From Glaciecola amylolytica (GTDB lineage: Bacteria > Bacteroidota > Bacteroidia > Flavobacteriales_D > Crocinitomicaceae), in contig CP034120.1 in NCBI GenBank assembly GCA_003856375.1, forward strand, positions 4,335,501-4,399,500: a stretch of 64,000 bases of DNA. Reading direction: 5' to 3'. Numbering within the stretch: position 1 is the first letter of the stretch; the number at the start of each line of letters is the position of its first letter. This document shows positions 1 to 8,826 of this stretch, piece after piece. The position numbers and the translations under genes are program-made. The notes beneath the pieces were generated by a model. The model saw only the letters and a list, made by a program, of their open reading frames with translations, was not told the DNA's origin and ran no database searches.

Positions 1-359
1 TGTGTTTTGAAAACTTCTCCTTTCACTCCGATGAAATCACCCAGATCCAACCACTTTTTGAATACATCGTTGTAAAGTGATTTGTCTTCTCCCGGGCAAA
101 TTTCGTCGCGGTTAAAGTATACCTGAATTCTTCCTTCCGAATCTTGTATTTCAGCAAAAGAAGCTTTTCCCATTACGCGCTGACTCATCATTCGACCTGC
201 CAGACAAACCGTCTTCCCCTCTTCAAAATTGTTCTTGATAGAAGCAGAGTAATCTGTTACAGGATAAAGTGCCGCTGGATACGGATCAATTCCCGCATCG
301 CGTAAATGTTGCAACGTTTGACGTCGCTGAATTTCTTGTTCTGATAATTCTTGTGACAT
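1..359 (-). CDS. lysS: Lysine--tRNA ligase, N-terminal part (runs off the window)
   Basis: Only the first ~119 codons are present; the gene continues beyond base 1. The start [10 protein letters not shown] is followed by the class II LysRS N-terminal helix and OB-fold anticodon-binding domain, recognisable from DAGIDPYP, the [18 protein letters not shown] stretch and the following strand [15 protein letters not shown]. The enzyme charges tRNA-Lys in the cytoplasm. The ATG at 359 fits the family start. The 148 bases between this gene and the convergent-side neighbour show no clear promoter of the TAnnTTTG type. Identification is firm for the family; the catalytic core cannot be checked here. 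Confidence 0.93.
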   Translation of the reverse strand, partial: MSQELSEQEIQRRQTLQHLRDAGIDPYPAALYPVTDYSASIKNNFEEGKTVCLAGRMMSQRVMGKASFAEIQDSEGRIQVYFNRDEICPGEDKSLYNDVFKKWLDLGDFIGVKGEVFKT

Positions 360-507
360 TTTTAATCGATATTGAGACTTCGGGATTTTAAGATATCAGG
401 ACTTGCCCAATCTTTGAATCTTACGTCTATTTTATTTTTTGTTTCGTTAATTTAAAATACATTTTTGACAGCTGATTCCACCACATGATGGAGTGAACTT
501 TGTCGAA

Positions 508-1383
508 CTACCAGTGCGGACAGCTGTCACAACCGTTCTTCGTCTTGATGTAGAACAACAATCCCAAAGATACATTGTAAGTGGCTAATCCGAATGCTTG
601 TTTTGCCCGTTGATTCCTGTCATTTAATCGCGTTTTGACTCCCGGAAGATGTGCGAAAGCTAATCCGCCTTCTCCCTGAATGAACAAATGTTTGAAAAAC
701 TCCAGACGAACACTGGCATTGGCTCCGATTCCGTAACCGGAAAGAGCTGTTGACCTGTTGGATTGCTCGTTTGAGAATCTGAAATTGGTTGTTGTCAGCA
801 TCGGACCCAGGTTCAAACCAACATTTCCCGTAATGGCAAATTGTCTGCGGTCTCCTGCTTCCCAGATATCGTAGGAACGCAGCAATTCGATTCGCATGTA
901 ATTCAATCCTCCCGAATGTTCGTAATGAAAATGATTCGGATCAATAACAGTTGATTCCTGATGATAATTTCCTTCCCAAAGCGAATCAGCTCCCATTGCA
1001 AAATGACCGTCGAGAACCACTTCATTATTCGGCGCCATGACGTAATTGAAATGATCTACTCCCAATGAAATAGCCCACTTTTCCGTGAAATAATAACCGA
1101 TCCGGAAGTTGTATTGCGGAATGGTCATATTCATCGGATTCAAATACAGATTGGCACCAAACTTTGGCTGTCTGTCTGTTGCTTTCACGCCTTTCATTTC
1201 AAAATCGTAATCCGACCCGATAAAGTGGATATTGGATTTTGTATAAGCGGTTCTGTTGTATCCCCAATAGAAAAAAAGTGTACCTGCATTAGTACTTCTT
1301 TTTCGTTGATGCTTTCGAACCTGAGCATTAGCCGGAATGGCAATAATTGCTAAAAGTAATAGAACAAACAGCCTTTTGTGCAT
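508..1383 (-). CDS. Predicted outer-membrane beta-barrel protein
   Basis: 291 aa. It begins with a signal peptide (MHKRLFVLLLLAIIAIPANA) followed by a basic stretch RKHQRKRS. The rest alternates hydrophobic and polar residues with many aromatic residues (FRIGYYFTEKWAISLGVDHF; MRIELLRSY; FNVSLGLLFYIK near the end), the look of an 8-12-strand porin-like barrel. It carries two cysteines near the C-terminus (CDSC). The start lies 7 bases after the stop of the pseudouridine synthase gene, so the two are probably one transcript. No specific function is recognised; it could be a transporter or a structural outer-membrane protein. Confidence 0.7.
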   Translation of the reverse strand: MHKRLFVLLLLAIIAIPANAQVRKHQRKRSTNAGTLFFYWGYNRTAYTKSNIHFIGSDYDFEMKGVKATDRQPKFGANLYLNPMNMTIPQYNFRIGYYFTEKWAISLGVDHFNYVMAPNNEVVLDGHFAMGADSLWEGNYHQESTVIDPNHFHYEHSGGLNYMRIELLRSYDIWEAGDRRQFAITGNVGLNLGPMLTTTNFRFSNEQSNRSTALSGYGIGANASVRLEFFKHLFIQGEGGLAFAHLPGVKTRLNDRNQRAKQAFGLATYNVSLGLLFYIKTKNGCDSCPHW

Positions 1384-1390
1384 GGTTGAA

Positions 1391-2359
1391 TTATTTAGTC
1401 ATTTTTAAAAAATGAACCTCTTGTTCAGTCAAATGTCTGTAATAACCTCTTGGTAAATCTTTCTTCGTTAAACTCGCAAATTGCACGCGGTCTAATTTAA
1501 CAACCTCGTAGCCCAATTTCTCAAACATACGACGTACAATGCGGTTCTTTCCGGAGTGAATTTCGATTCCGACTTCACGGGAAGATTTACTGTCTTTTAC
1601 ATATTCGGCTTTATCAGCCTGAATGCGGCCGTCTTCCAGATCAATTCCACGCATCAACAACTCCAAATGTTCAGCTTGAACAGGTTTGTCTGTTTCAACA
1701 TGATAGATCTTCGTTGCCTCATAGCGTGGGTGAGTCAGCTTTTTAGCCATATCTCCGTCGTTCGTGAAAAGCAACAAACCGGTTGTTTCACGATCCAGAC
1801 GCCCAACGGGGTAAATTCGTTCCTTACAAGCATTGAATACCAAACGCATCACTGTTTTTCTTCCAAGAGGATCATCCATTGTAGTAATAAATCCTTTTGG
1901 CTTATTTAGTAACACATAACGTTTGATTTCTGCGTTAATTGTTTCACCGTCGTATTGTACGCGGTCATCTTTTTTGACCTTGTATCCCAGTTCTGTGATG
2001 ATTTCTCCGTTTACGGAAACAACTCCGGTCTGAATCAAAACATCCGCTTCTCTACGCGAGCAAACTCCCGCATTGGATAAGTATTTGTTCAAACGAATTG
2101 CGTCATCGTTAAAGGAAGGTAACGGATCTCCTTTGCGAACTTTCGGTTTAAAATGTGGTTTTGAAGATCCTTCTGCAGCTGCTGTTCCCGGTTTCGGGGT
2201 GCTGCTTCTCGGAGCATCTGATTTCTCCGTTCTTGGAGCAGGTTTTCCACCTTTTGAAGTTGGTTTCCCTGTTCTTGGAGCAGGTTTTGAGCCACCTGGC
2301 TTTGTTCCTCTTCCTGTTGTTGTACGGCCTTTCCCTGTACCTGTTTTTCTTGTGTTCAT
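1391..2359 (-). CDS. Pseudouridine synthase of the RsuA/RluB/RluE family with a long basic N-terminal extension
   Basis: About 322 aa. Residues ~1-80 are a low-complexity Lys/Arg/Gly/Pro/Thr extension (repeated GKP, PAPRT). An S4 RNA-binding domain follows (IRLNKYLSNAGVCSRREAD), then the catalytic domain with the family motif PVGRLDRETTGLLLFTNDG, which contains the catalytic Asp, and later GKNRIVRRMFEKLGYEV. The family isomerises a uridine in rRNA (RluB in 23S helix 80, RsuA in 16S); which site is modified cannot be told. I use the ATG at 2359 rather than the GTG three bases upstream. A TAnnTTTG element lies at 2399-2406. Extensions of this kind are common in Bacteroidota homologues and are probably disordered. 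Confidence 0.9.
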   Translation of the reverse strand: MNTRKTGTGKGRTTTGRGTKPGGSKPAPRTGKPTSKGGKPAPRTEKSDAPRSSTPKPGTAAAEGSSKPHFKPKVRKGDPLPSFNDDAIRLNKYLSNAGVCSRREADVLIQTGVVSVNGEIITELGYKVKKDDRVQYDGETINAEIKRYVLLNKPKGFITTMDDPLGRKTVMRLVFNACKERIYPVGRLDRETTGLLLFTNDGDMAKKLTHPRYEATKIYHVETDKPVQAEHLELLMRGIDLEDGRIQADKAEYVKDSKSSREVGIEIHSGKNRIVRRMFEKLGYEVVKLDRVQFASLTKKDLPRGYYRHLTEQEVHFLKMTK

Positions 2360-2398
2360 CACGAGCAGAATTAATGTTTACTATCGCAGTAGACGCTG

Positions 2399-2406
2399 CA
2401 AAGATA
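2399..2406 (-). promoter_or_regulatory. -7 element (TATCTTTG) for the pseudouridine synthase gene
   Basis: Read on the minus strand the bases are TATCTTTG, an exact match to the Bacteroidota TAnnTTTG element, about 40 bases upstream of the ATG at 2359. It is correctly oriented and in intergenic DNA. Confidence 0.6.
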
Positions 2407-2526
2407 CGTTGTTTAATTTAAAATGTTACAAACCTGAAAACCAAAGTTTTAATTGATACTGGAGAATTGAAAAGAGCTGCGCTGAAATTAGCTGCATTAA
2501 AAGGGATGCTTTTCCCATCTTTTCAA

Positions 2527-2880
2527 TTACGTCGAAAAAGCATCTTCAATATGTTCCAGTTTGGTTCGAAACTGATTGTGAACGATGGAAACAATGTCGA
2601 AACGCACTTCATTGCTCAGATTTCCCGATTGCACATAATGATCGGCACATAGTATGATTTGCCGCTGCTTCTTTTTCGTGACTGCCATCCAGGGTTCTCC
2701 GATTTCAGCCGTTTGTCTGGTTTTCACCTCAACAACAATGATCTTCTCATCTTTCTCGGCAATAATATCTACTTCGAACTTCAAATACCTGTAGTTCGTT
2801 TTTCGAATGGAATAACCGTTTTTCAGTAAGAATCTTTGAGCCATCTGCTCTCCGAAAACACCCAATTCCTGATCTGTCAT
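2527..2880 (-). CDS. YraN / UPF0102 family endonuclease-fold protein
   Basis: 117 aa from the ATG at 2880 (MTDQELGVFGEQMAQRFLLK). I chose this start over one 15 codons upstream because a good Shine-Dalgarno sequence, AGAAAGGAGC, sits directly before it and because the family begins with this G-x-x-GE-x-A helix. The restriction-endonuclease-like core is visible: FEVDIIA (acidic D), then VVEVKTRQ (E-x-K). YraN proteins are small nuclease-fold proteins of uncertain biological role; some relatives are involved in chromosome processing. The product is probably cytoplasmic. Length fits the family (about 115-125 aa). Confidence 0.88.
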   Translation of the reverse strand: MTDQELGVFGEQMAQRFLLKNGYSIRKTNYRYLKFEVDIIAEKDEKIIVVEVKTRQTAEIGEPWMAVTKKKQRQIILCADHYVQSGNLSNEVRFDIVSIVHNQFRTKLEHIEDAFST

Positions 2881-2947
2881 AGCTCCTTTCTTATTTAATT
2901 TAAGAAAAAAGATGAGATCTTTCAAGTGAATAAAAAGAAGAGTGAGC

Positions 2948-3196
2948 TTATTTTTTGACGGAACACAAAGTATAATGTCCTTCTACCGGAGTCTGATTTG
3001 TTTTGATCACATCACACTGCGTTTTTGCGTCTTTTTTGCTTCCTTTAACCGGATAAGCCGTAGTTTGTTCCCGATTGACAGGTCCGAAATCTGTGTAATC
3101 AACCCAGGTTGTTTTACATTCACAGTTCTTTACTTTAGAACAAGAAGCTAATAAAGATAAGCCGAAGAAGGCAGCAAGCAAAAATTTCATATTCAT
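2948..3196 (-). CDS. Small predicted lipoprotein
   Basis: 82 aa. The start MNMKFLLAAFFGLSLLASC ends in a lipobox (LLAS-C), so the mature protein would begin with a lipidated Cys, about 63 residues. Three or four further cysteines (NCECKTTW, TQCDV, YTLCSVKK) suggest disulfides in a periplasmic or outer-membrane setting. No family is recognised. It has its own -7 element at 3219-3226. Confidence 0.72.
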   Translation of the reverse strand: MNMKFLLAAFFGLSLLASCSKVKNCECKTTWVDYTDFGPVNREQTTAYPVKGSKKDAKTQCDVIKTNQTPVEGHYTLCSVKK

Positions 3197-3218
3197 CGTT
3201 TTAGGTTCAATAAGGCTG

Positions 3219-3226
3219 CAAACCTA
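3219..3226 (-). promoter_or_regulatory. -7 element (TAGGTTTG) for the small lipoprotein gene
   Basis: The minus strand reads TAGGTTTGC, matching TAnnTTTG, 23-30 bases upstream of the ATG at 3196 and in non-coding DNA. Confidence 0.55.
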
Positions 3227-3283
3227 CTAAAATCGATTTGATTATAAAATCAAAACGCGTGATTGGACATTTGGGCTTCGTAA

Positions 3284-5011
3284 TTATCTGGTTCTAAATT
3301 CTACGTTGCTTCCTCCGTTGGTTTTAACGACCTGCTGCCCGAATTCAAATTCGATTTCCTTGATGACTTTTCCACGCTTGTCGTAAAGCTTCATTTTTCC
3401 ATGCTTCAAGCCGTCTTTGTAGTCGGTTTCAGAAATTACATTTCCTCTGCGATCCAGTTCGGTTGTCTTTCCGTGCAATTTTCCTTCTTTGTAAGTGTTG
3501 GTATTACTAGGGATTTTACCGCCCGGCCAATAGGTATACCAAACTCCGTCTTTTTCGCCGTTCTTGTAATCTCCTTCTTCGATCTTTTTGTAATCCTTTT
3601 GCGAAAAAGAAACAGAATGTCCGTTTTTGATACTTTCTTTCACCTCATAATCCTTCAGAGGTCCGTTTTTGATTTTCGACTTTTTGGTAATTACCTTGTA
3701 GTTGAAAATATCTTTTTCTTTTCCGTTTTCGAAGAAACTGGTCCATTCTCCGGTTTTTTCTCCCTCTTTGTAGTAGCCGAATACGTTCGGTTTTCCGGTA
3801 GGGTAGTAGGATTCCCATTTTCCGCTGAGCAATCCGTTTTTGAAAGTGGCAATGTTCTTTTCTTTACCATCATCCCAATAATTGACCCAGATTCCTTCTT
3901 CTTTTCCGTTTTTGTAAACCCCTGACATTAACAGCGTACCGTTTTCATACCAGGTTTCCCATTTTCCGTCCTTTTCGTCGTTTTGGAAATTTCCCACCTT
4001 GAATTTACTTCCGTCTTTGTAGAAGTAAGACCAGGTTCCCGTTTTTTTATCGTGATCGTATTCCGCGTGATAGCTGACTTGTCCGGTTGGATAATAGTAA
4101 GTCCATTTTCCGTGTTGTTTCCCCAGATCAAAACTTCCTTCCTGATCCTTGGTTCCTTTTTTGGTATACCAGGTCCACAAACCGGTTTTTTCTCCGTCTT
4201 TGTAAGCTCCTTCTACGTTTACCTGCTTGTTGTCATAATAATACTTGTATTCTCCGTGGAGTTTTCCGTTTACGTAGTTGGTTGTCTTTTCGATGGCTCC
4301 GGTATAATAGAAATAATTCCAGGTGCTGTCTTTCTGACCTTCCGTGAACTTCCCGTTAATGAGCATATAACCGTAAATGGAAAACTCTTCGAAAGGACCG
4401 TTTTTCAATCCGTTTTTATAGTTGTACCATTCTTTTTCCATCCCGGTATCGAAGAATGTAAGGTATTCGCCGGTTCCGTCTTTGATTTTTTGAGTATGAA
4501 GGCTGTCGGGCATCCAGAATTCGCGGAGATAAACCGTGGAATCGATGATTTCCTCCACCTGTTTTTTCTGTCCGGTTACATAATAGTATTCCCAAATGCC
4601 GAAAGGTTTTCCGAATTTAAAATATCCCTGAACACTGAGTTTTCCAGTTTCGTTCCACTCTCTGACAATGCTGTCCTGTTCACCCATTTTGAAGTAACCT
4701 TCCTGCTTGTTTTTCCCGTTGGAATAACTTGCAATAACTCGTCCGTGAAGCTTCCCGCGATAATAGTTTCGTTCTTCAACCACAGTCCCGAAACGATCAT
4801 AGTAAAGCCATTTTCCATGCTTGTCTTTAGATTCCCCGAGTTTGTCTTTGTAATAAGATCCTATTGATTCCAATTGCGTTTGATTGTAATCATAATAGTT
4901 TTTAACCTTGGGTGTAAGGTTTTCTTTGTTTACAACTTGCCCGAGTAATGTGAAGGAAAAGAAGGAAAAAAGGATACAAACGAATTTCATGGAATTTGAA
5001 TGATAGTTCAA
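3284..5011 (-). CDS. Exported protein built of MORN-type (YwqK-like) repeats
   Basis: 575 aa. A signal peptide (MNYHSNSMKFVCILFSFFSFTLLGQ) is followed by about 20 copies of a 22-24-residue unit of the form G-x-W-x-Y-Y-x-x-(T/N)-G-x-x-x-x-x-G-x-Y-K-x-G-x-K-x-G-x-W, from residue ~55 to the C-terminus. This is the MORN-repeat variant often named YwqK-family antitoxin. Nothing near it resembles a toxin and it is exported, so that label should not be taken as function. Such repeats form elongated beta-hairpin solenoids and probably mediate binding at the cell surface. An ATG at codon 8 (MKFVCILF) is an equally good start. It stands alone between the lipoprotein gene and the LysE gene. Confidence 0.82.
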   Translation of the reverse strand: MNYHSNSMKFVCILFSFFSFTLLGQVVNKENLTPKVKNYYDYNQTQLESIGSYYKDKLGESKDKHGKWLYYDRFGTVVEERNYYRGKLHGRVIASYSNGKNKQEGYFKMGEQDSIVREWNETGKLSVQGYFKFGKPFGIWEYYYVTGQKKQVEEIIDSTVYLREFWMPDSLHTQKIKDGTGEYLTFFDTGMEKEWYNYKNGLKNGPFEEFSIYGYMLINGKFTEGQKDSTWNYFYYTGAIEKTTNYVNGKLHGEYKYYYDNKQVNVEGAYKDGEKTGLWTWYTKKGTKDQEGSFDLGKQHGKWTYYYPTGQVSYHAEYDHDKKTGTWSYFYKDGSKFKVGNFQNDEKDGKWETWYENGTLLMSGVYKNGKEEGIWVNYWDDGKEKNIATFKNGLLSGKWESYYPTGKPNVFGYYKEGEKTGEWTSFFENGKEKDIFNYKVITKKSKIKNGPLKDYEVKESIKNGHSVSFSQKDYKKIEEGDYKNGEKDGVWYTYWPGGKIPSNTNTYKEGKLHGKTTELDRRGNVISETDYKDGLKHGKMKLYDKRGKVIKEIEFEFGQQVVKTNGGSNVEFRTR

Positions 5012-5047
5012 TTTAATAATCGGGTTTTATTTGAAATGTTACAAGGT

Positions 5048-5698
5048 CTATTTTGCAAGAGAACCTTTAATGACCAATAAAACTCCGGTTCCGATAATGA
5101 CCAGACCAATAAACCTGTTCAGACCGATCAAAAGATTATCTGTAATAAACGGCCGCAATTTTTTAGCCCCTACTATTTTTAATAAATCTACAGAAAAGAA
5201 GGTCACCATGATAATCAGAATGTACCAGTAAGTACTTTCATCGATAGCTTCTCCGGTATTCTTTTTCCCGTCGGCACCTAAAGCAATCACAGTAATCCAG
5301 TAGAAAATGACTCCCGGATTTGCGAAATTCAACAGAAATCCTTTCAAACCCAACAAAATCATGTCTTTGGTTTGGGAGTTCAATTGCTTGTCTGCTTCCT
5401 TGCTTTCATCTTTCGGTTTTTTGAGAAGGGTAACCAGACCAAAGATGATCAGAATAGCCCCGCCGACAATAGAAATGATGTGTCCGTATTCACCGGAAGT
5501 GATTTTACTTACTTCGGAATAGAAGATAAGTGCAATGATAATGTAAATGAGATCTGAGAGAAAAACCCCGATATCGAATGCAATAGCAGCCCGGATTCCT
5601 TTACGGATACTTGTTTCCAAAAGAAGAAAAAATACCGGACCGATCATTATACTGAGTATAAATCCGGTTATGATGCCTTTGAGTAAAATATCGAGCAA
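5048..5698 (-). CDS. LysE/RhtB family amino-acid exporter
   Basis: 216 aa from a TTG at 5698 (LLDILLKGIITGFILSIMIGPVFF). About six hydrophobic segments are visible: residues ~5-25, 38-60, 70-90, 115-135, 150-170 and 190-212. The family signature near the N-terminus (GxxxSxxxGPVFF) is present. LysE proteins export basic or neutral amino acids across the inner membrane. An ATG 19 codons upstream keeps the frame open, but a TATATTTG promoter element lies between it and the TTG (5721-5728), so the transcript could not include that ATG. The real substrate is unknown. Confidence 0.82.
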   Translation of the reverse strand: MLDILLKGIITGFILSIMIGPVFFLLLETSIRKGIRAAIAFDIGVFLSDLIYIIIALIFYSEVSKITSGEYGHIISIVGGAILIIFGLVTLLKKPKDESKEADKQLNSQTKDMILLGLKGFLLNFANPGVIFYWITVIALGADGKKNTGEAIDESTYWYILIIMVTFFSVDLLKIVGAKKLRPFITDNLLIGLNRFIGLVIIGTGVLLVIKGSLAK

Positions 5699-5720
5699 AA
5701 GATTGGTTTTTCTGTTTTTA

Positions 5721-5728
5721 CAAATATA
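5721..5728 (-). promoter_or_regulatory. -7 element (TATATTTG) for the LysE-type gene
   Basis: The minus strand reads TATATTTG. It lies inside the upstream-extended ORF and 23 bases before the TTG start, which argues for the shorter LysE protein. Confidence 0.6.
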
Positions 5729-5854
5729 ATCATTCGTTCTTCTTACGAATAGCAAATCTGAAAGAATACAAAAGAGAAGATCAACTTCGACCTGAATTCG
5801 AAGGATTTTTGTAAAAAAACACAGCCGATGTTATTTTAACTGCTAATAAGTCAT

Positions 5855-5862
5855 TACATTTG
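5855..5862 (+). promoter_or_regulatory. -7 element (TACATTTG)
   Basis: Exact TAnnTTTG match, 53 bases upstream of the ATG at 5915. It is the only good promoter candidate in the gap between the divergent LysE gene and the 119-aa gene. Confidence 0.55.
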
Positions 5863-5914
5863 CATGTCTTGAAAGTTGTAATAAAGTAGTTACAAACTTG
5901 AAAATAAGTGTAGT

Positions 5915-6274
5915 ATGAAAACGGCCATTGCCAATAAGAAATTAGAAACAATTATTTCCAAAGTGGAAAGCGAAGGGATTGCTTACAAAGAACTTGTGGA
6001 GGATTTGAAAGAATTGCGCGAACAAGCATTGAAAGAGCAAGATCCTTTGGTGGTGAAGGTTTTGCGTTTGTCATACGAGTTTTTGCAAGATAGAAAGGCA
6101 TTTGACGTTCAGGCACAATACGAGGAAGATGAAGAAGGAAATGAATATCCTTTGGAAATCGAAGATCAGGAAAACTTCTTGTATTTGTTGAACCTTTTGA
6201 AAAATGCTGAGCATAAAATCAACAGAGAAGAAATCAAGGATTACCGTACGGCTTTGAAACAAGAGTTGTACTAA
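5915..6274 (+). CDS. Conserved-looking small cytoplasmic protein, function unknown
   Basis: 119 aa, strongly charged and predicted mostly helical (KKLETIISKVESEGIAYKELVEDLKELREQ), with an acidic central stretch YEEDEEGNEY and a second helical half (YLLNLLKNAEHKINREEIKDYR). It has no signal peptide or membrane segment. It is a clean monocistronic unit: own -7 element at 5855 and a strong terminator at 6296. I recognise no family. Confidence 0.75.
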   Translation: MKTAIANKKLETIISKVESEGIAYKELVEDLKELREQALKEQDPLVVKVLRLSYEFLQDRKAFDVQAQYEEDEEGNEYPLEIEDQENFLYLLNLLKNAEHKINREEIKDYRTALKQELY

Positions 6275-6295
6275 ATCCGGTATTAAATACGTTAG

Positions 6296-6331
6296 AACCC
6301 CGAATCTGATAAACAGATTCGGGGTTTTTTT
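6296..6331 (+). terminator. Rho-independent terminator
   Basis: A 13-bp perfect stem AACCCCGAATCTG / CAGATTCGGGGTT with a 5-base loop, followed by a run of T. It lies 22 bases after the stop at 6274. Confidence 0.9.
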
Positions 6332-6441
6332 ATGCGATTTGGAGAATTTCCGATTTCCCCAAATCCCAATTTCCCCAAATTGGGTCACCAGCCAAAAGAA
6401 AGGAGTATTTTAGCAGCCTGTTGGAAAAGGAGAAAAAACAT

Positions 6442-7386
6442 ATGGGTCATATTGAATCTCTGCGTGCAATTGCCGCATTGATGGTATTGTGCTTCCATTT
6501 ACTCTCATTTGAAGGAATTAACGGAAAGCTGATAGCAAACGATTCAATCCGGGAATATTCCAAATTCGGAGCGCAAGGGGTGGAGTTGTTTTACCTGATT
6601 TCCGGCTTTGTGATCTACTTTTCCCTGTCTAAGGTTGATTTCACCCTTCGGATGTATCCGAAATACCTTTTAAAACGTTTCCTGCGCATCTTTCCGCCTT
6701 TTTGGGGAGTTGTACTGCTCATTTGTCTGATTGCGCTGATCTGGAAAGGGATTTACCCGTATTCATTTGAACAGATTGTACAAAACGCGACCCTTACGAT
6801 TGACCTGTTCGGAACTTCCGACTGGTTGAATCCTATTTTTGCAACTCTGAAGGTGGAATTTTTGTTTTATCTGTTGATCGGATTTCTGGCTGTTTTCATG
6901 CGGAAAAGCCCTTATTTCTATGCGGGAATTTGTTTTTCGGCGTTGGGAAGCACGTATTTTTTTCATACGATCGACATCATTCACAACATTCCGTTTTTCC
7001 TTTTGGGAATTGCCTGCTCGGAGATCTATCAATCAAAAAACAAGGAGTTGAATTATAGCCTCATTGCAGCTTCATTGCTATTGCTGGGGTTCATTTTCCC
7101 TTTAGAAGATTTGATCGTAGCACTTTTGGGAGTTTGTTTCATCCTTTGGATCAAAGTCCACGGAAAATGGATCGAGTGGATCGGTCACTTCTCCTATTCG
7201 CTTTACCTGACACATGGATTGTCGATCGGATTGTTTTTGCTGTTCTTCAAAAATGAGAAATACTTCAACCTGAATAGCTGGGTGGCTTTTTTACTTGCCT
7301 TTATTGTTGCTTTGGGCTGCGCTTTTTTGTATTACCGGATCATCGAGAAAAAGGCAATCCGCTGGTCAAAAGGAGTGAAGTATTAA
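6442..7386 (+). CDS. Acyltransferase 3 family membrane protein
   Basis: 314 aa from the ATG at 6442 ([20 protein letters not shown]). This start is preceded by AAAAGGAG at a spacing of 9, better than the in-frame TTG at 6421. The family hallmark R-A-x-A-A-L-x-V-x-x-x-H ([12 protein letters not shown]; the His is catalytic) is at residues ~9-20. About ten hydrophobic segments follow, plus the typical motif FLRIFPPFW after the second. These enzymes O-acylate extracytoplasmic glycans or lipids using acyl donors. The gene is followed, in opposite orientation with a 4-base overlap of 3' ends, by a polyprenol-type glycosyltransferase, in keeping with a role in surface glycan modification. Confidence 0.88.
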   Translation: MGHIESLRAIAALMVLCFHLLSFEGINGKLIANDSIREYSKFGAQGVELFYLISGFVIYFSLSKVDFTLRMYPKYLLKRFLRIFPPFWGVVLLICLIALIWKGIYPYSFEQIVQNATLTIDLFGTSDWLNPIFATLKVEFLFYLLIGFLAVFMRKSPYFYAGICFSALGSTYFFHTIDIIHNIPFFLLGIACSEIYQSKNKELNYSLIAASLLLLGFIFPLEDLIVALLGVCFILWIKVHGKWIEWIGHFSYSLYLTHGLSIGLFLLFFKNEKYFNLNSWVAFLLAFIVALGCAFLYYRIIEKKAIRWSKGVKY

Positions 7387-8099
7387 TTCGAGAAACGGTA
7401 TTTGATGATGCAGTAAATGGCACGAAAACCATCTTTCCAGCCAATTTTCTTTCCTTCTTCGTACGTTCTTCCGTAGTAAGAAATACCAACTTCATAAATC
7501 CGGATTCCCTTTCTTTTTGCCAGTTTCGCTGTGATTTCGGGTTCAATTCCGAAGCGATTTTCCTTGATCTTGATGTCTTTGGCAATGGAAGAACGAATGA
7601 GTTTGTAACAGGTTTCCATATCCGTTAAATTCAGATTCGTCATCATGTTCGAAAGTCCGGTAAGGAACTTGTTTCCTTTGGAATGCCAGTAGAACAAAAT
7701 GCGATGAGGTTGATGTCCCATAAAACGGGAACCGTAAACCACATCCGCGTTATCCATATAAACCGGTTTCAGAAGCAGGTTGTATTCTTCCGGGTCATAT
7801 TCCAGATCCGCATCCTGAATAATAATGTATTCACCGTTTGCTTCCTGAATGGCGCGGTTAATAGCTGCTCCCTTTCCCTGATTGTAGGGTTGGGAATACA
7901 AACGGATATCCATCTCCGGATTGGCAGCCATATAAGCTTCTATGCGCTCAACGGTATTGTCCTTTGAACAGTCGTTGACGATAACGATTTCTTTATGGAC
8001 GTCGTTTTCCAATTGGACCTTTTTGATCTTGTCCAAAATAAGATGGATCGTAGGCCCTTCGTTATAAGCCGGAATAAGAATGGATAATTTTTGAATCAT
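7383..8099 (-). CDS. Glycosyltransferase family 2, dolichyl/polyprenyl-phosphate sugar synthase type
   Basis: 238 aa. GT-A fold start [22 protein letters not shown], the DCSKDNT nucleotide-binding region, and the metal-binding DAD motif in [13 protein letters not shown]. The C-terminal part ([36 protein letters not shown]) is that of DPM1-like enzymes which transfer a sugar to polyprenyl phosphate at the cytoplasmic face. No membrane segments are present. Its 3' end overlaps the acyltransferase 3' end by 4 bases. Confidence 0.88.
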   Translation of the reverse strand: MIQKLSILIPAYNEGPTIHLILDKIKKVQLENDVHKEIVIVNDCSKDNTVERIEAYMAANPEMDIRLYSQPYNQGKGAAINRAIQEANGEYIIIQDADLEYDPEEYNLLLKPVYMDNADVVYGSRFMGHQPHRILFYWHSKGNKFLTGLSNMMTNLNLTDMETCYKLIRSSIAKDIKIKENRFGIEPEITAKLAKRKGIRIYEVGISYYGRTYEEGKKIGWKDGFRAIYCIIKYRFSN

Positions 8100-8125
8100 G
8101 AGTCGGATAAGGTAAAGGAATCTGT

Positions 8126-8782
8126 TTAAATACTCATCTCCGGAACAAAATCAGGAACCACCAAATCCCCTTCTGTTTTCGAAATGATTTCCTCCACACT
8201 TACGCCAGGAGCACGCTCCACCAGGTGGAATTTATTATCCTTGATCTCCAGTACCGCAAGTTCAGTGACTACTTTCTTAACGCAGCCAACGCCGGTTAAG
8301 GGAAGCGTACATTCCTTCAGGATTTTGGATTCACCTGCTTTGTTGGAATGCATCATTGCAACGATGATATTTTCTGCAGAAGCAACCAAATCCATTGCTC
8401 CTCCCATTCCTTTCACCATTTTCCCCGGAATTTTCCAGTTGGCGATATCTCCGTTTTGTGAAACTTCCATTGCTCCGAGAACAGTCAACTGAACATGTTG
8501 CCCGCGGATCATTGCAAAAGACATGGCAGAATCGAAGAAAACAGCACCTTTTCGTGCAGTAATGGTTTGTTTTCCGGCGTTGATCAAATCCGGATCTTCT
8601 TCTCCTTCGAAAGGGAAAGGCCCCATTCCCAGGATTCCGTTTTCGGATTGAAATTCAACTTCAATTCCTTCCGGAATATAATTTGCCACAAGTGTCGGAA
8701 TACCAATTCCCAAATTCACATACCAGCCATCGCGTAGTTCCTGCGCAATTCGTTTTGCTATTCCGGTTTTATCTAGTGCCAT
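8126..8782 (-). CDS. scoB: 3-oxoacid CoA-transferase, subunit B
   Basis: 218 aa. The active-site glutamate motif [12 protein letters not shown] is at residues ~44-55, and the N-terminal [23 protein letters not shown] block is typical. With subunit A it moves CoA between succinyl-CoA and acetoacetate (or another 3-oxoacid), linking ketone-body or leucine/lysine breakdown to the TCA cycle. It is 44 bases downstream of scoA on the same strand and probably cotranscribed. Length agrees with the family (~215-220 aa). Confidence 0.92.
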   Translation of the reverse strand: MALDKTGIAKRIAQELRDGWYVNLGIGIPTLVANYIPEGIEVEFQSENGILGMGPFPFEGEEDPDLINAGKQTITARKGAVFFDSAMSFAMIRGQHVQLTVLGAMEVSQNGDIANWKIPGKMVKGMGGAMDLVASAENIIVAMMHSNKAGESKILKECTLPLTGVGCVKKVVTELAVLEIKDNKFHLVERAPGVSVEEIISKTEGDLVVPDFVPEMSI

Positions 8783-8826
8783 AATTGTAATTTTAACTCA
8801 ATAATCAAATAAGTATCTCGGAGAAA

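Noticed and set aside
3983-4867. Long reading frame on the + strand opposite the MORN-repeat gene
   Set aside because: It is the antisense shadow of a repetitive gene with Lys/Glu/Gly-rich codons; hydrophobic composition and no start signals.
3284-5011. Toxin-antitoxin system (YwqK antitoxin label)
   Set aside because: The protein has a signal peptide and there is no toxin-like gene beside it; the name reflects only repeat similarity.
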